Source: Sipunculus nudus (Eukaryota > Annelida > Sipuncula > Golfingiida > Sipunculidae). Taken from it: 64,000 nt of DNA. A program made the position numbers and the translations under genes. Below are positions 36,683 to 49,777 of this stretch, one piece after another. The notes under the pieces are model-generated. The model saw nothing but the letters and a program-made list of their open reading frames with translations, did not search any database and was not told the DNA's origin. Position 1 is the stretch's first letter; the number at the start of each line of letters is the position of its first letter. The stretch is taken from positions 7,049,241 to 7,113,240 of the forward strand of contig CM049318.1 of assembly GCA_026874595.1 (NCBI GenBank). The letters are read 5' to 3'.

Positions 36683-39600
36683 CTGGTTAAATCACAGAAA
36701 ATGACAATAAACAGTTGTGTAAATACAATGGATAAATGTGTAAATAATGATAATTTTGTAAATAAAAATAAACCATTGTGTTAAAAATATAAATTGTTGG
36801 GTATATAACAAAAGTTATGTAACAATATTTTGATTCAATTTAAATTCATATTGCTGTGGTGCCTCCATTGAAGCCAAGTGATACTTGGCGTGAAAGTATA
36901 AAATACAAACATGTGGCCAACACCAGAAGCATGTGGGCCCTTACACTATAATTTACCTCCCAGTACACAATGCTTATGTGTACTAATTTGCGGTTTGATT
37001 TCTATCTGGCAACTACTAAGTGACTGACAGGTTAAGCCATCTGTCAGCAGACACCCACACTAAGCTAATGCAAGCACAGAATTAATAATGCTTATTTCAT
37101 TTTCATAAGTTAAAGTTATATTTCTGATGGCAAATGCATCTGAAACAAATCTTTAACCCTTTTTCATATTCAATTTAATGAAATTCTGAATACTAAAGGT
37201 TAAAAAGAATTGTAATTAACTAAAATACATTTTAAAATATCACAAAAATTAATTAATGCTAAAAACTCAGAGTGCCTTTTGCAAACTGAACCAGTTCAAA
37301 GTCCCCCTGTTTGATAGATGATGCTGGGAACCTTTACATCTGGTATTCATTGCTCTTGTGCATCAGACTGTGATAAGCCTACCTGCATTTTAAATAAATA
37401 ATTCTTGACTACCAAGTACCAAACTTATTCACCAAATTCAGTGTGACTTATATTTCAAGACATGGTTGATTATGTTATACCACCAGGTTAACTCTGAAAT
37501 GTTTACTGTACATGTATACTTAATCAAAGTCCACTGAATCTGTGTTAGGGACTGTGAGATACAGTAACAACAAGCGACCTTGACTCCTCCAAAGATACTG
37601 ACAGCCTGTGATAGTGCCTAGAGTCTCTAAATTTTGAATCACATAAAATTAATAAAATTATAAATGGTTAGGCTTCACAGGTTTGGGTCATTTCACGTTG
37701 ATCATTTAAAGCCTGTTTTAAATACAACACACTTAATTAACAAGTATACAGCTAACAATTAGACTTTACACCCTGTATTATTTCAGCTCTGTCCTGATGG
37801 TGAATTACAGTAATTCAATGAAAATGCTACAGCCATAAACTACAGTAATATTACAGTATACCTGATTTTTTGGGGGGATCAAAAAGATGGTGACGAGGAC
37901 AGGCTGATGACATCTACCTATGATACAGAGTATTAAATTGTAATGCCTGAAAAGAATGCACCAAATAAACTCCAAACTGTCATCATCATATTATTTTCTG
38001 AGGACATTTTCTGCGCGACTGTGCCACACCTTTATACTTGGACGGAACCACAAATAGTTTCAAATAAAGTCTTGTTTCAAATAAAGATGTTTCTTGGAAT
38101 GCACAAAAAAAATGCATGACCAATCATGCTAAACATAATTCAACAAATAATAATTCAAAGTACTCTGTCCAGGTAACTACACATGAGGACTTGAGCTATG
38201 CTCCTGAGTGACCTCTTTCTCCTGGGGTCATCACAGGACCGAGGACACCTCTGTACTGGTATATGATGTGACAGATGTGTATTGTACAGACACATTCTGT
38301 CAGGTATCTGACCACACCTGTAGGTAGTACAGGTGTGACGGGTCAGTGAGTACAACCTCCATCATTCAATAAACATGTATATCACAGGTAGGCATCCTTG
38401 TCAAAACTGCACAAGTAGAATACATTGTACATCCAATTCCTTAAACAAGTTTTTTTTTTTTCACATGAGGTCCATGGAACGGATGTAGTGCTTCATACTC
38501 ATTCTAAATTTCCAGGGATCATATAATAAAACTAAATTATTATCACAAATGTTCTGTGAGTATGAAGTCTTCTATCAATAAGGTTGTAATACACTGAGTG
38601 AAGAATCACTGTCATAAGAAGCAATTATTAAGAAATTTTCATAAATCTTTGAGAGAAATTTTTCATGGATACTTCAGGTCTTGTGCAGCAAATTATAAAC
38701 TGCCAAGCCTACCATATGTATGCAGTATAATGATATATGAATTTCTGTAGACCTATGCTGAAGATTTTTTCTGTTCACTATATTAATATATTCACAAAAT
38801 GATAAAACATGTATTTAACAATTAGCTAAACTGCGTGTATACAACTACACACAACAGGCTACTGGAACTCCTCTTTTGTTAAAAACTGAATGTTCACATA
38901 AACAAAAGATACATTTGACCTCATTACAATATGGAATCTTTTTAATTTTCATACATTTTTATAGCCCTGTAAACCCTACATCTTCAGACATCACTTGAGT
39001 TAATTGTCAGTGTTTTTGTTTCCAGATGATACCACTACTATGATAATGATTACATAATATTTGATCAACCTTGTCACAATTATAATGACATATATATAAC
39101 AGAAGGTTCATTTTCATTTGACTGTTCAAAAATACAGGGAAAAGCCTAGAACAGTGTAAATTTAATTACTAACTACAACTTTTCTATAGAAATGTACATA
39201 TGAACAAAATATGCTGTATGCAAGTGCTATATGCTATGTACTGTACCACCCTGTATCTGTTCACAGGACAAGGTTCCCATATGTAAGGTGTAGCAATACA
39301 AAACCACAGGAAGACAAAAACACAAGGAGTCACATGTTTGTTTTCTTTGTACCTTAAACTGTATCTTCCTCTGTATGACAAGTGTTTCCCCTCTTTCTTT
39401 ACTGAGTCACATGACTCTCCAACTACCGTAACATTTACAGGTCATGTGAAACTGGCCACCCAAAGTAATTTGTGGTTGTTAAACATGTAATTTATGTATC
39501 ATATTGGTAAATACAGAAAGAGCTAACAACACAACGGTGTACCTGCAGCAGACCTGAAAGATGGTGACAATCATGGAAGCTGCTCCTTTCACAAAAAAAT

Positions 39601-40022
39601 TCCATTTTGCTGGTTAAACAATTACTGGCATTATTTAGAATCGTAACTGACACCTGACTTTGAGGGATTTCTGTACATTTCTAAGGTAAAAAAAAATTTA
39701 ATCATGCTTAATCCACCAGTATGAATGTCAGAATATCAAACTATGCCCATGGTTATAACGGTATCAAACCTTGATGGCCTAAAATGGTTCTGATTAAAAG
39801 TGAAAAAATGACCAGTGCTCTTTCCCTGGTTAATATCTTCAAATGACACAATTGGTTTCTATTGGTTAAGAAACTGCATTTGAAGTGACAGGAAATTATG
39901 ATGAACTGGAGGAGTATTATGAAAATAAGCTCAGTTGTGTTTGATAATATGAATGTGTTTTTGTGTTTCATCATTGTAAATGATGCATGACACAGCTATT
40001 TAACTTAAAATGTTATACAACT

Positions 40023-40262
40023 AGAAAAGCAGTCAGAGAGTGCAGACCTCCGCCAAGGCTGCTCATTACCCCCATATAGCATGGTCAAAATGCAGCATTT
40101 TTTCCTTTAAAATAGTCCTGGATCATGATGGGGATCCAGATCACCTCCAAAATTTAATCAATTGTTCCTTCTATCATTGTCAAGCTATCCAGAAAGTTTC
40201 ATCAAAATCTGTTAATAACTTGAGTTATGTTGCTAATAGACAGACAAACAGACAGCCCACTC
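40023..40262 (+). mobile_element. LINE 3'-end remnant (RTE-like), copy 2
   Basis: The text 'ggatccagatcacctccaaaatttaatcaattgttcctt...atcattgtcaagctatccagaaagtttcatcaaaatctgttaataacttgagttatgttgc' parallels the split copy at 5655-6464 without the inserted element. There is no protein-coding capacity. Confidence 0.55.
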
Positions 40263-42839
40263 ATACACAAAATAACATACATATAAGTTAACTTGTATTT
40301 ACATGACTGATGTCCCAGCAAGTGAACAAGATGACAAAGTGTTAAGCTGTTGACTTCAGTCATTCCTGGATTGTCGGGGTACCTGGGTTAACTAATGACA
40401 TGTTGTATTTATCAGGGGATAGTACACAATGCCTGTAGTTTATATATCAGTCATAATGAATATACTCAGCTGGGAGCTCCACCAGGAGCCGGGGAAAATT
40501 AATGTCCTGTCATAAACGTCAAGTCTCTGTTCTTACAGGTACTGGATGAGTACAAATAGGTCACCTTACTGGCCAAAAGACCTCTTGGGAGCCCTGCACC
40601 AAACAACATTCCTACACATTACCTCCTGGGGTCAAAGGCTGAGAGCGTATGACACAACAGCTACTTAAGTATTCTACAGTTGTAATATAACATAGTTTGT
40701 GTATATTTACATTTTTATGTTAAACCATAAACTACTATTAGTTTAACCTTCTTACCTTTCCAAAAACAATTTCATAATTTATTTTCCCAGGTTTGTAAGT
40801 AATTCTCAAATGAATGAATGAAAAGAGGAGCTGGGGTTGAGCTAATCACACTGACTCCAGCAAGCCGGTGCCCCCATCAGCCCCCTCACCAACAACACAA
40901 GTTAAGAAAAGTTTAAAGGTATTCGGCCTCCAAATATTGTATGGAGAAATAGAAAAGAAGCCTCTGAAAGGTTTTGTAGATGCCACAACAGGCCAAGAGT
41001 GTAGGTATTAAAGACACCTCCCTAAGATAGCTCCAGACCATCCAGCACTGAGAACAAGACAGGAGTTGGATAAGCCAGAAAAGCTGAAACGAGGCTAACT
41101 CAGCAATGAGAGCCTGAAAAGCCCAGCTACCTGCATGCAGACAGTTTTTCACTAGTTTATAATATTATAGAACCTTTATTTTGAAAGAAGACAGGACAAT
41201 CCTTGATTTCCTCATTAGCCAAGTAATTCTCACTTTGAAAAAAAAGCTGGAATAAGGTACTGTGATCACTGATAATCTTGTGTGTATGCCTTAATATCTG
41301 TTCTAAATATGTACATGTAGTGTCTCAAAACATTTTTTATGTCTTTTAATACAATCTACAGGATGTGCAAATGGGTCTTGAGGTGACAAAGTGAGAGAGA
41401 CTGAACTTGTACTGTACAACTAAGAAACATTTGTATTGTGATCATGTGACCATATTACAGAGCCGTAAATAAACCATCCATTTGTGCTATTGCACAGTGG
41501 AACATGGCCCTGCATAATGGTACACTTCTCTTAGGAGTGCTATGTTCCACTAGACTACATCTTTATAACACAAGGATACACACATTCTATTCTAAAGATA
41601 AACAAATGATGGTGACTCACTGGCGAGAACCTTTCCAATTTCCACATATTTTCATGCAGAATCTGCATTAAACTAAAAAAAATTGATAGAATCATGCTTT
41701 TATTTTTTAAAAACAAATTTAAGCAAATCATTATTTTGTTTACCCCTTTTTAATGTGCTCCTTTGTACCCCTTTGAACTGTATCAATATGCAAAGTGTCA
41801 CATTCTTTTAATTGTTATTGTTAAGTTTAGGTTACAGGCCTGAAATAAAACCCATATAAACTTAGTTAGAAACACAAATTCAAGTAAAATCCATGTTTCA
41901 AAAAAAAAAAAAAAAACAACTTGAATAAATTTAAATAATGTTTTCCATGCAAAATTAACTATGTCTCAGGAAACTACAGCATTTGGGCAAGTACTGAACT
42001 ACAATAACACCCTCAGCAGTAAAACAGGGTAAAGCTATCAATTACTACCACTGATGAAACACAAAGAAACCTCACAACTGACCAATTGAAGACAATGCTG
42101 GACTGGGCCCTATGGCTAGCTAACACTGCTAACCGAAACATATGAAGAAGAGATGTGTTAACACTGGCTGACTGTCATCGGGGGGGGAGGGGGGATTGAT
42201 TTTTTTATTTTGGTCTTTAAAACACCATTTCTTTTTCTACCATTTTTCTACCATTGTGGTATGCAAAACCCAGCTGATTTATTCACTGAGCAAATTTTCA
42301 CAGTGTTGCCTGCAGAATGTAGGTCACTTCACGTAATTTCTCTTTTCCAAGGAGTTTTTTTCCAAACCCTATCTGGATATATATCAAGTATTTTCTGGGT
42401 CTAATGCTTGTAATTCCTACCCTCCAGAAGGACCAGCCATCTGTTCCAGTGAAAGACAATGGACTATGACCAAGTGACCGAAGGTCAGCTGAACCAAACA
42501 CAGACATTGTAAGGTCAAATCTGAGACAATGCTGAGACACTAAATATCTGTGTGCTAGACAGACAAGCATGATCTGCGTCTATGCATGAATGTTGTTTTT
42601 GTATATAATGTTGACTGAAACATTAACCAAGATGAATGTACACATCACCAAACACTGTGCCTGATTACTGACACCATTTACATGATGACTGTAGTGTAAT
42701 TACCAGATCAATAATTTCATCATGATGACCTAATGGTGGCTGAGTCTGTCTGCTGGTGGTCTGGGGCATATAAATTAAGTCCAAGTATTAATACTGATAG
42801 CTGAAAATGAACTGTTAGCTCAATAAAACTGGCAAAAAA

Positions 42840-43330
42840 GGCTGCAACTCCTCTAGCATCACTGGCTATTCTGCTACCAACCCCTTGCTGATGAAGAAAA
42901 AACTTGCTAAAACTTGCATAACTGGGAAACCCGGTTAATACGGTCCAAATGGCTGAAACCTCAAGTACAAGGGCTATGGGTCTCGAAACAGTGTTGTCCA
43001 CAAGATCGAGTTTGGCTCTCGAATGGCATGGCTGGGTCTCCGCTGCTGGGATCAGTAGAGGGAATGTGGGTTGCTTCTGGCTTTGTGGCTGTGGATGCTG
43101 TAGCTTTCTAAAAAGGTCACCGACTCGGGATGGACGATGACGGCCTTTGTGGCTCCCTGCTTGGCTTGGCGTGGCACTGCGACTGTTGACTCAGAGAACA
43201 TGCTTAAGGAGCGCACAGGGCTGAGGTCTTGACCGCAGCAACCTGTAGCTGCTCGATGAGCGTATACTTTTTTTGGCTTGGCTTTGCTACCAACCCCTTC
43301 TCCTGTGCCATGTTCTCCAAGTTTATGATT
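42840..43330 (-). other. GC-richer degenerate block of unknown origin
   Basis: Base composition differs from the AT-rich surroundings. Minus-strand translation gives interrupted peptides such as MAQEKGLVAKPSQKKYTLIE, and a second KGLVA-like piece near 42880. Several stops and frame changes suggest a decayed gene or retroelement fragment. No family was recognised. Confidence 0.3.
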
Positions 43331-44809
43331 TTGTCTTATTTTTATCTCATCCTATATTATGAGCACACAGAGGAGAAGGTAACTTGCAGGCCCCCACATT
43401 TTGTTAACACATAAATATAAACAAAACAAACAGCCTGTGTGCAGTTAAGTTGGATTTTTCTTATCTATTTTATAAAAGGTTCAGGAATGATCTTCAGTTA
43501 ACAGATGTAAGATATCGGAATTAGCCCCTTAAAGACATTGGAACTGCAATATTACTGTTTGAGAAAATGACATCACAAGGAAGCTTTTGGAAATGCTTAT
43601 TACAAGGAATGAATCAATAATGCCTTGAGAAGGACAGGGAAACAGCTTGTGAATGTACTCCAAAGACAGTCATGAGGGCATGACTCAATCTACAGAGAGT
43701 CTGACTGGCCCATAGCTGAATGGAAGAGGCTGGAAATAATGTGCTTGACAGACCACAGTGATTTACAGTAGGATCTCTTTGAACTGCCATTTAAACATAT
43801 ATACATGTGACTGTGAAACTACATTAATTTAGATTTTAGAACAAGATCAAACATGTATGTTTATATACAGAATTGTGCAGGTTTAATTTTTTTTTCTCTG
43901 TTGAACATGTTTTCATGAGTAAATGAGCTTAGATCACAGTATAACTTGCAAAGGGCATGTACATCATTGTTACTTTCCATCCCTGACATCTGATGGTGAC
44001 TGGTCCAGTCTGCCACCATTCCCTAGACCCATCCACCGACTACACACTCTGGCTGTGCTAACTGCTAAGGAGTCTCAAACACTGAATTATTCAGGGAAGG
44101 AATAACATGGTTAGCCAGCCACAGAGTTCAGCCTGATCTGAACTGCAACAGTTGCTGAAATCCACAAATACAACCCACTGAACAAATGCTTCCAAAGTCT
44201 TCCATGTGCTTTAGAATACAAACATTGGTGTGATGTATGTGCCAAAGTACATCTGAGCTCTTTCACTGTTTCAGTCAGAATATTGTGCATCTCAGATTTA
44301 AATGCAGGCTGTATTCCTTATCTCACTCATATTCTGCAACAATACTTTTAGAAACTAACGAGAAAACGCCACCCTGTTGGGGCCCGTTGCAGTGGAAGGG
44401 TTTTTTGTTGCATATTGTGTGGCCAGACCCCATAAAGTAGCGAACTCCCCAAACCCTTAAGGTAGCACCATCTGGTGGTCGATACAGAACCAATCTATAT
44501 ACGTCTTTGTGGTAATGGGCCAAGGTGAAGGTTAGCAATGTGGAGCAGTGTGATTTTGTGCTACAGACCTGCGATGTGATCATGCTGCGAGGAATTCAAC
44601 TGTATGCAAGTGGAAGAGCCATACTGGTGTGCATTCTGTAAGTAAGGGTACATGACTGAGTCTGATAGCAAAAATGGCCAACTGTCATGGGTCGTTTCTC
44701 TGGGTTTAGTGCAATAAAAAAGACAAGACAATTTTAGTAGTATATAGATAGATAGAATGACAGCAGTTAGTACCAACCATTACAAACCTTTGAACTTATC
44801 AGATGTATC

Positions 44810-45110
44810 AACACAGATACAACTAGCAAATTTGTGGAATTAATGTCCCCTGCTTAGGGCTCTTGTTGTCTTTCATGCTTGATAAGCAACCAAAACTATG
44901 ACATGTGGAGAAAATCTTTAGGGCACATGAAAACTTAAACAGATCCACTATGACATGTTGAGACATCTGCAGGCAAACATAAAAACTAAAACACATTGAG
45001 AAATAGGACCAAAATCCACTATGACAAGTGAAGACAACTGCATGTGAACATAAAAACTAAAACCATAGAGAAATTGGACCAAAATCCAAGGAGCGGGGGA
45101 CAATAAATTA
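44810..45110. repeat. Dispersed repeat with about 75-bp internal tandem units
   Basis: Units like CCACTATGACATGT(T/G)GAGA followed by AAACATAAAAACTAAAAC recur about three times, preceded by GGAATTAATGTCCCCTGCTT. The left part resembles 33480-33695. Confidence 0.5.
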
Positions 45111-45224
45111 CCTGTGACCACCTTCAGGCAGTGAAGTTATAACAATGAAAATATTCAAAACAATTATTTGCAAATGATAAGCGCAAGTTCTCAGTCTAAA
45201 AGCACAAAACCTAACAAATCAAAA

Positions 45225-45437
45225 TACAGTGCAAACCCTCCTATAAGAACATTGGCGGGGCCTGGGTTTTACCTGTAACGTAGAAATAACTGTTTTAGAG
45301 AGGTTGAGCATCTGCTGGTGTATAATTCCCAGACTGTTAAAACTAATGAAAAGTGTCTGTGATTGAGAAGTGACTATAAGTAATAGAGAGATTTGGCTGT
45401 GCCATTAAGGACAGGTATAATTAGGGTTCAACAGTAA
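45225..45437. mobile_element. Small Tc1/mariner-like MITE
   Basis: TACAGTGCAAACCCT at the left and AGGGTTCAACAGTA at the right form imperfect inverted ends with TA borders around about 185 bp of noncoding sequence. It may be related to the element at 25537-25720. Confidence 0.5.
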
Positions 45438-47849
45438 TAAAACAAAGAAACATATACATATAACCTTTATATATGCAGTTCCTTTGTTGGACACCTGTGG
45501 ATATCACATGTACAACTGCAGATTAATTAATAACTTTACCTTGTGGTTTATTCATCAGTAAAGTAGCAGTTAATCACAGCCACGTGTGCACACCTGGCTG
45601 GCTGCTGTTATTAAACAAACAGCCTCATATATTTTCCTGGACAGCCTTCTAACATCAGGGTCTGATTATTTCATCTGCTCCAATAAGATGCCAGAGGAAA
45701 AACTGCTACAACATTTCAGGTTATCATTTTATAGATGTGGACGTATAACTGTAGCTCCAGCTGAGCCAGAGCTCGACATTATCTCCTAAAAGTACTTGCC
45801 CTATCTGGCAAGTAATATCTAACTTTTACCGTTCAAAAATACTGGTATTTACACCCCCCTCCAATGCAATGATTACAATGAGTATTACAATTAAGAAGTA
45901 GGTGCTACATGATTGTTTTGCATGATTTATTGTATCCTAGACAACAGTCATGGGTTTCAAATATGTTTCTCTTTGACATATGAAACTGGATTTGTACAAA
46001 GACAAAGGCACTGAAAACATTGTTTGAACCATGTTTGAATGGTTATCAGAATTTAATGACAGCAGGAGGTGGCATCTGTTTGCCAATTTTTTTTAACTTT
46101 TACTTGCCCTAAGCAAGCTGTTAACATTATATGTTGAGCCCTGTGGCATGAGAGAGTATGTGAGAGGTAGTACAGGAAGCTGTCAGATGCTGGAGAGATG
46201 CAGCTGATGGTGTATACAGCAGGGATGCTGAGTGATACGGCCAGGTGTTCTATTTTATAATGTTCATATAAACCAGCAGGCATAGTCCTCATATAAACTG
46301 TACTGGGCTTTTTATCCAACGGAGAACAAAAGTAATATCACATATAAATTAAGGGCATTTTTTATTTTAACCAAATGTAAGGTACTAAAATGTTTATAAA
46401 TTTACCAATAAACTAGTTTTCCATGACCAACAAATGACTTTCTTTTAATAACTAAGAACATTTTTTTTCTAACTAAATGGAAGATTTAAATTTTGTGTTC
46501 TGTGTGCTGCTGTAAATGTTTTTTTTTTGTAGTTTTGGTGACCGATAACCTGATGCAGACATGAAAGAAATAACTAACTATAATTCTTAAAGGACAAAAA
46601 TTGATGTACAGGGATCACACCACCTGGTGATCAAATCCATCCCCTTGAAAATGGATATCAATATGTGAGGAATATGGATACTTATGTTTATCAGGCTTTA
46701 TTATTTAAAACTTAACACTATGACAGAATCAAAAACAATATTTGGTAATTTGCTGAGCTGAAGTACTGCTAAACTGCTCAGTGACAGGAGAATCTCCTGT
46801 ATTTACAGAACATATAAGAAGTGGAGAAGGAAATTCTTGAATTTAGCAGAAGTGGCTTTAAATGGGCTTAAATATAGCTATTCAAAAATGAATCATATTA
46901 GTTGTCGTTCAGAAAATTTATTTAATAACCACATGACCATTGCTACAGTTAGAATCTGACCAAATTTTCCAACTGAACATGAATCACCAGTTCAGCCAGG
47001 TGGTGCTGTATGCACTGCCATCACCATTTGGAGTCAGGCAAAACATGGGTATTGCAGGAATATCAACCATAGTGGGTGGTGTGCAATCCTTAGTTTAATA
47101 CCTAAAACAAATATGCCAAGGAGTATGAGATTCAAATTACAAAACTTTGAGTAAAACAAGGATACTGTAGAGACCTATCCTGAGTAAAATTGTCATGCTG
47201 TTTTTGAGTAAAACATCAGGACAGATATAGAGACACATACATACAGACAGACATGACTGCATTATCCTTGTCTATAGAGCTGAAAAAGGGGGGGGGGGAG
47301 GGGGGAAATCTACACAAAATCATTCAAAACTTCACCTATACACCTAGAGGCCAAGATCAGAATAAACCTTGAGAAAGTAGAACTAAAGTAATATCTCAAA
47401 TAACCCTCATGTAATGTTCTTTAGTGTACCCTACCCCACCCTTCTCTATCTTTGATCAACATGTGAGGGTGAGATGTAGCAGGGCTGAGTGAGCTACCCA
47501 GGTGTACAGCAGTCAGAGATACAGTTATAACCAGCAGGCAGGCTGAGACTGCTGCAGGCCGGATGCTCTATTCCTGTATGTACAGATATCTGCTGTTACA
47601 GCGACTCAATTTCACCACTACCAGGCCATGCTGAAGCAGCGTGAGAGCTGGCAGTGCCATTCATAACTACATCAGGTGTACTGTGGTGGAGGGGTACTAC
47701 TACATCTAGTAGCATGTGATAATACTAATTCAGGAAAACTTTGTTAATGTTATATGTTGTGACAACTGTGATTCTTTTTATTTTTAACACAAGTTGAACC
47801 TATAAACAACAAGAACACCACAAATGTGCATCATACACTGGTATTGTAT

Positions 47850-48260
47850 CAGGTGACCTCTGACCTCATTAAATATGTGTGAATGTTGGTGAATAGGCAA
47901 TTCAGGTGAGGAACTCTACAGGGAAATATGTATAATGAGTTTCATGAAAATCAATATAGGATTTTGGTTAATCACCAAGGTGCCTCCAAAGTGTGGTGAC
48001 CTCTGACCTCATTAAAAATGTGCATGGATTTTGCTGGATATCAAACTCAGGCAAGATATTTACACATTAACATTACTGATGAGTTTATCAAAATCCTTCC
48101 AATTCTTTGAAAATTATCACTGCAACACTACAAAGTAGCCTAGTTACTCATGACCTTATTAAATTTGCATGGATGTTGTCCATAATCAAACTTGAGTAAC
48201 ATAATCTGTTGGTAAGTAGTTATGATGAGTTTCATGAAAATCCATCAAAGCCCCACAGTG
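47850..48260. repeat. Tandem repeat, period about 145 bp, three units
   Basis: TGACCTC(TGACCTC)ATTAAA recurs near 47854, 47996 and 48150. Two of the units also carry GATGAGTTTCATGAAAATC-like text. Coding is unlikely. Confidence 0.65.
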
Positions 48261-49457
48261 ACACTAAAAGTTAACTGATGGACTGTGGGTATATACCAAA
48301 ACATTAAACTCCATATGACCAGCATATAAAAATACTTTACATTTTTTACAGGCTTAAATACTAATTTTATGAATAATATAAAACAAAAACTGATATTTCA
48401 AATCCATCATTTTCATGACTGTTGGTGCTTGAGTTGCCTTTGGGAAGAAATGTTTCTAATCTTACCTTGAGTAACTTAGCTATGAATATAATTGTAATCT
48501 TTTAATATTTTTTAATTATACGGTTTTCAGTGCCCTTGTTTCTCTTGTCCTTGAAACTAAATCATTGCCCAGTCATGGTGAAATAACGCAAGTGTGGTTC
48601 TGCACATAACATTTAATACTGGTCTAGTAGTAAGTATACAATATAAAGCCCTCATCACAGGTACAAAGCAGTAAATCAATATGACAAATGATAACAGATC
48701 TATCTTCCACGTAATCCTACTGTATGGAGGAACTATAGATTCCTCCATTGTTCCCTTGATAACATTCCTTGTCAATAAATTTGTCTCTGTGAATTCACAT
48801 ATGTCAGAATGGAAAGTTTTATAGCCAATTGCAACCATCTATTAACTGCCTGTAAAAGATGTTACACTTTCAACAGACATTTAACTTCATTATAGATCAT
48901 GAATAGTATCTGCATGCTAAAAGATTGTGTTTTAGTAGATCTATAATTATATATATGCAGTCTACATTAGCAACCAGTGGCATCTTCAAATGAGAACCAG
49001 TACTTGTTTACATTGTGCATGTTTATGATAACAAAAAATAAATAGCCAACAGTTAAACAAAAGTGGATCCAAACTCCATAGGGGGGTCCAGGGGTCCGGA
49101 CCCATTGCCCCCTTTTTCAGCTGCCACAACCTTTTTTAAAGGTTTTGGATGTTTTTTTGTGGACTGGGCCTCCCTTTTTTTCTGAACTGGGAACCTTGTT
49201 TTAGATTTCACAATCATCCTCCTGGGTTGGACCCCTCCTCCAAAATCATTGATATGTCCACAGTCCAGGCTGGTAAAAACCAGGTTTCAATCAGACTTTT
49301 AATTCTCATAAATCCATTCTGACAATAGCCTTGGGCTATACTGATCATAATAGGTACAGGTATTGAGACATTCAGGGAAAGTGTATGACAGATTAATCAT
49401 TTAATCAGTGGTCACAGACATTTACTTGCTGATGACAAGGAATCGACCATGTTCCCA

Positions 49458-49533
49458 GCAAATATATACTGGTACCATGTAAACCAATCAACTTGGCAAA
49501 TATATACTGGTACCATGTAAACCAATCAACTTG
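49458..49533. repeat. Direct duplication of 37 bp
   Basis: GGCAAATATATACTGGTACC followed by ATGTAAACCAATCAACTT occurs twice in a row with no visible mismatch in the core, suggesting a recent slip or duplication. Confidence 0.85.
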
Positions 49534-49777
49534 GCATCTTTCAGGTTAGAGAATATAGAAGCACACCGCCCACCATAAGCAGTAAATAATATATAACATA
49601 AAATATTATATTTGACATTTTACAGCCCTATTTTGCATTCCTGTGATAAAAATTAGAGATAATGCATTTTCTCACACTATTGAGGTGTTTGTTTTTGAGG
49701 TGTGCCTATAGATTGATATTCCATGCAAAAAAAAAAACACACACAACTGTTCGGACTTTTGAGTAATAAAGATTAAT

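Larger units (their letters stand above)
36683..49777. other. Long noncoding stretch (possible LRRFIP 5' intron)
   Basis: No exon could be supported. It contains a LINE tail (40023-40262), a degenerate GC-richer block (about 42840-43330), a short-repeat family (44810-45110), a MITE (45225-45437), G-rich tracts near 42180 and 47290, and a tandem array (47850-48260). A 49062-49262 block rich in GGGGTCC/GGACCC may be another dispersed repeat. Confidence 0.5.

Noticed and set aside
38155-38355. 66-codon minus frame with a fair acceptor (CTACCTACAG)
   Set aside because: There is no phase-compatible donor to LRRFIP exons and no recognisable motif.
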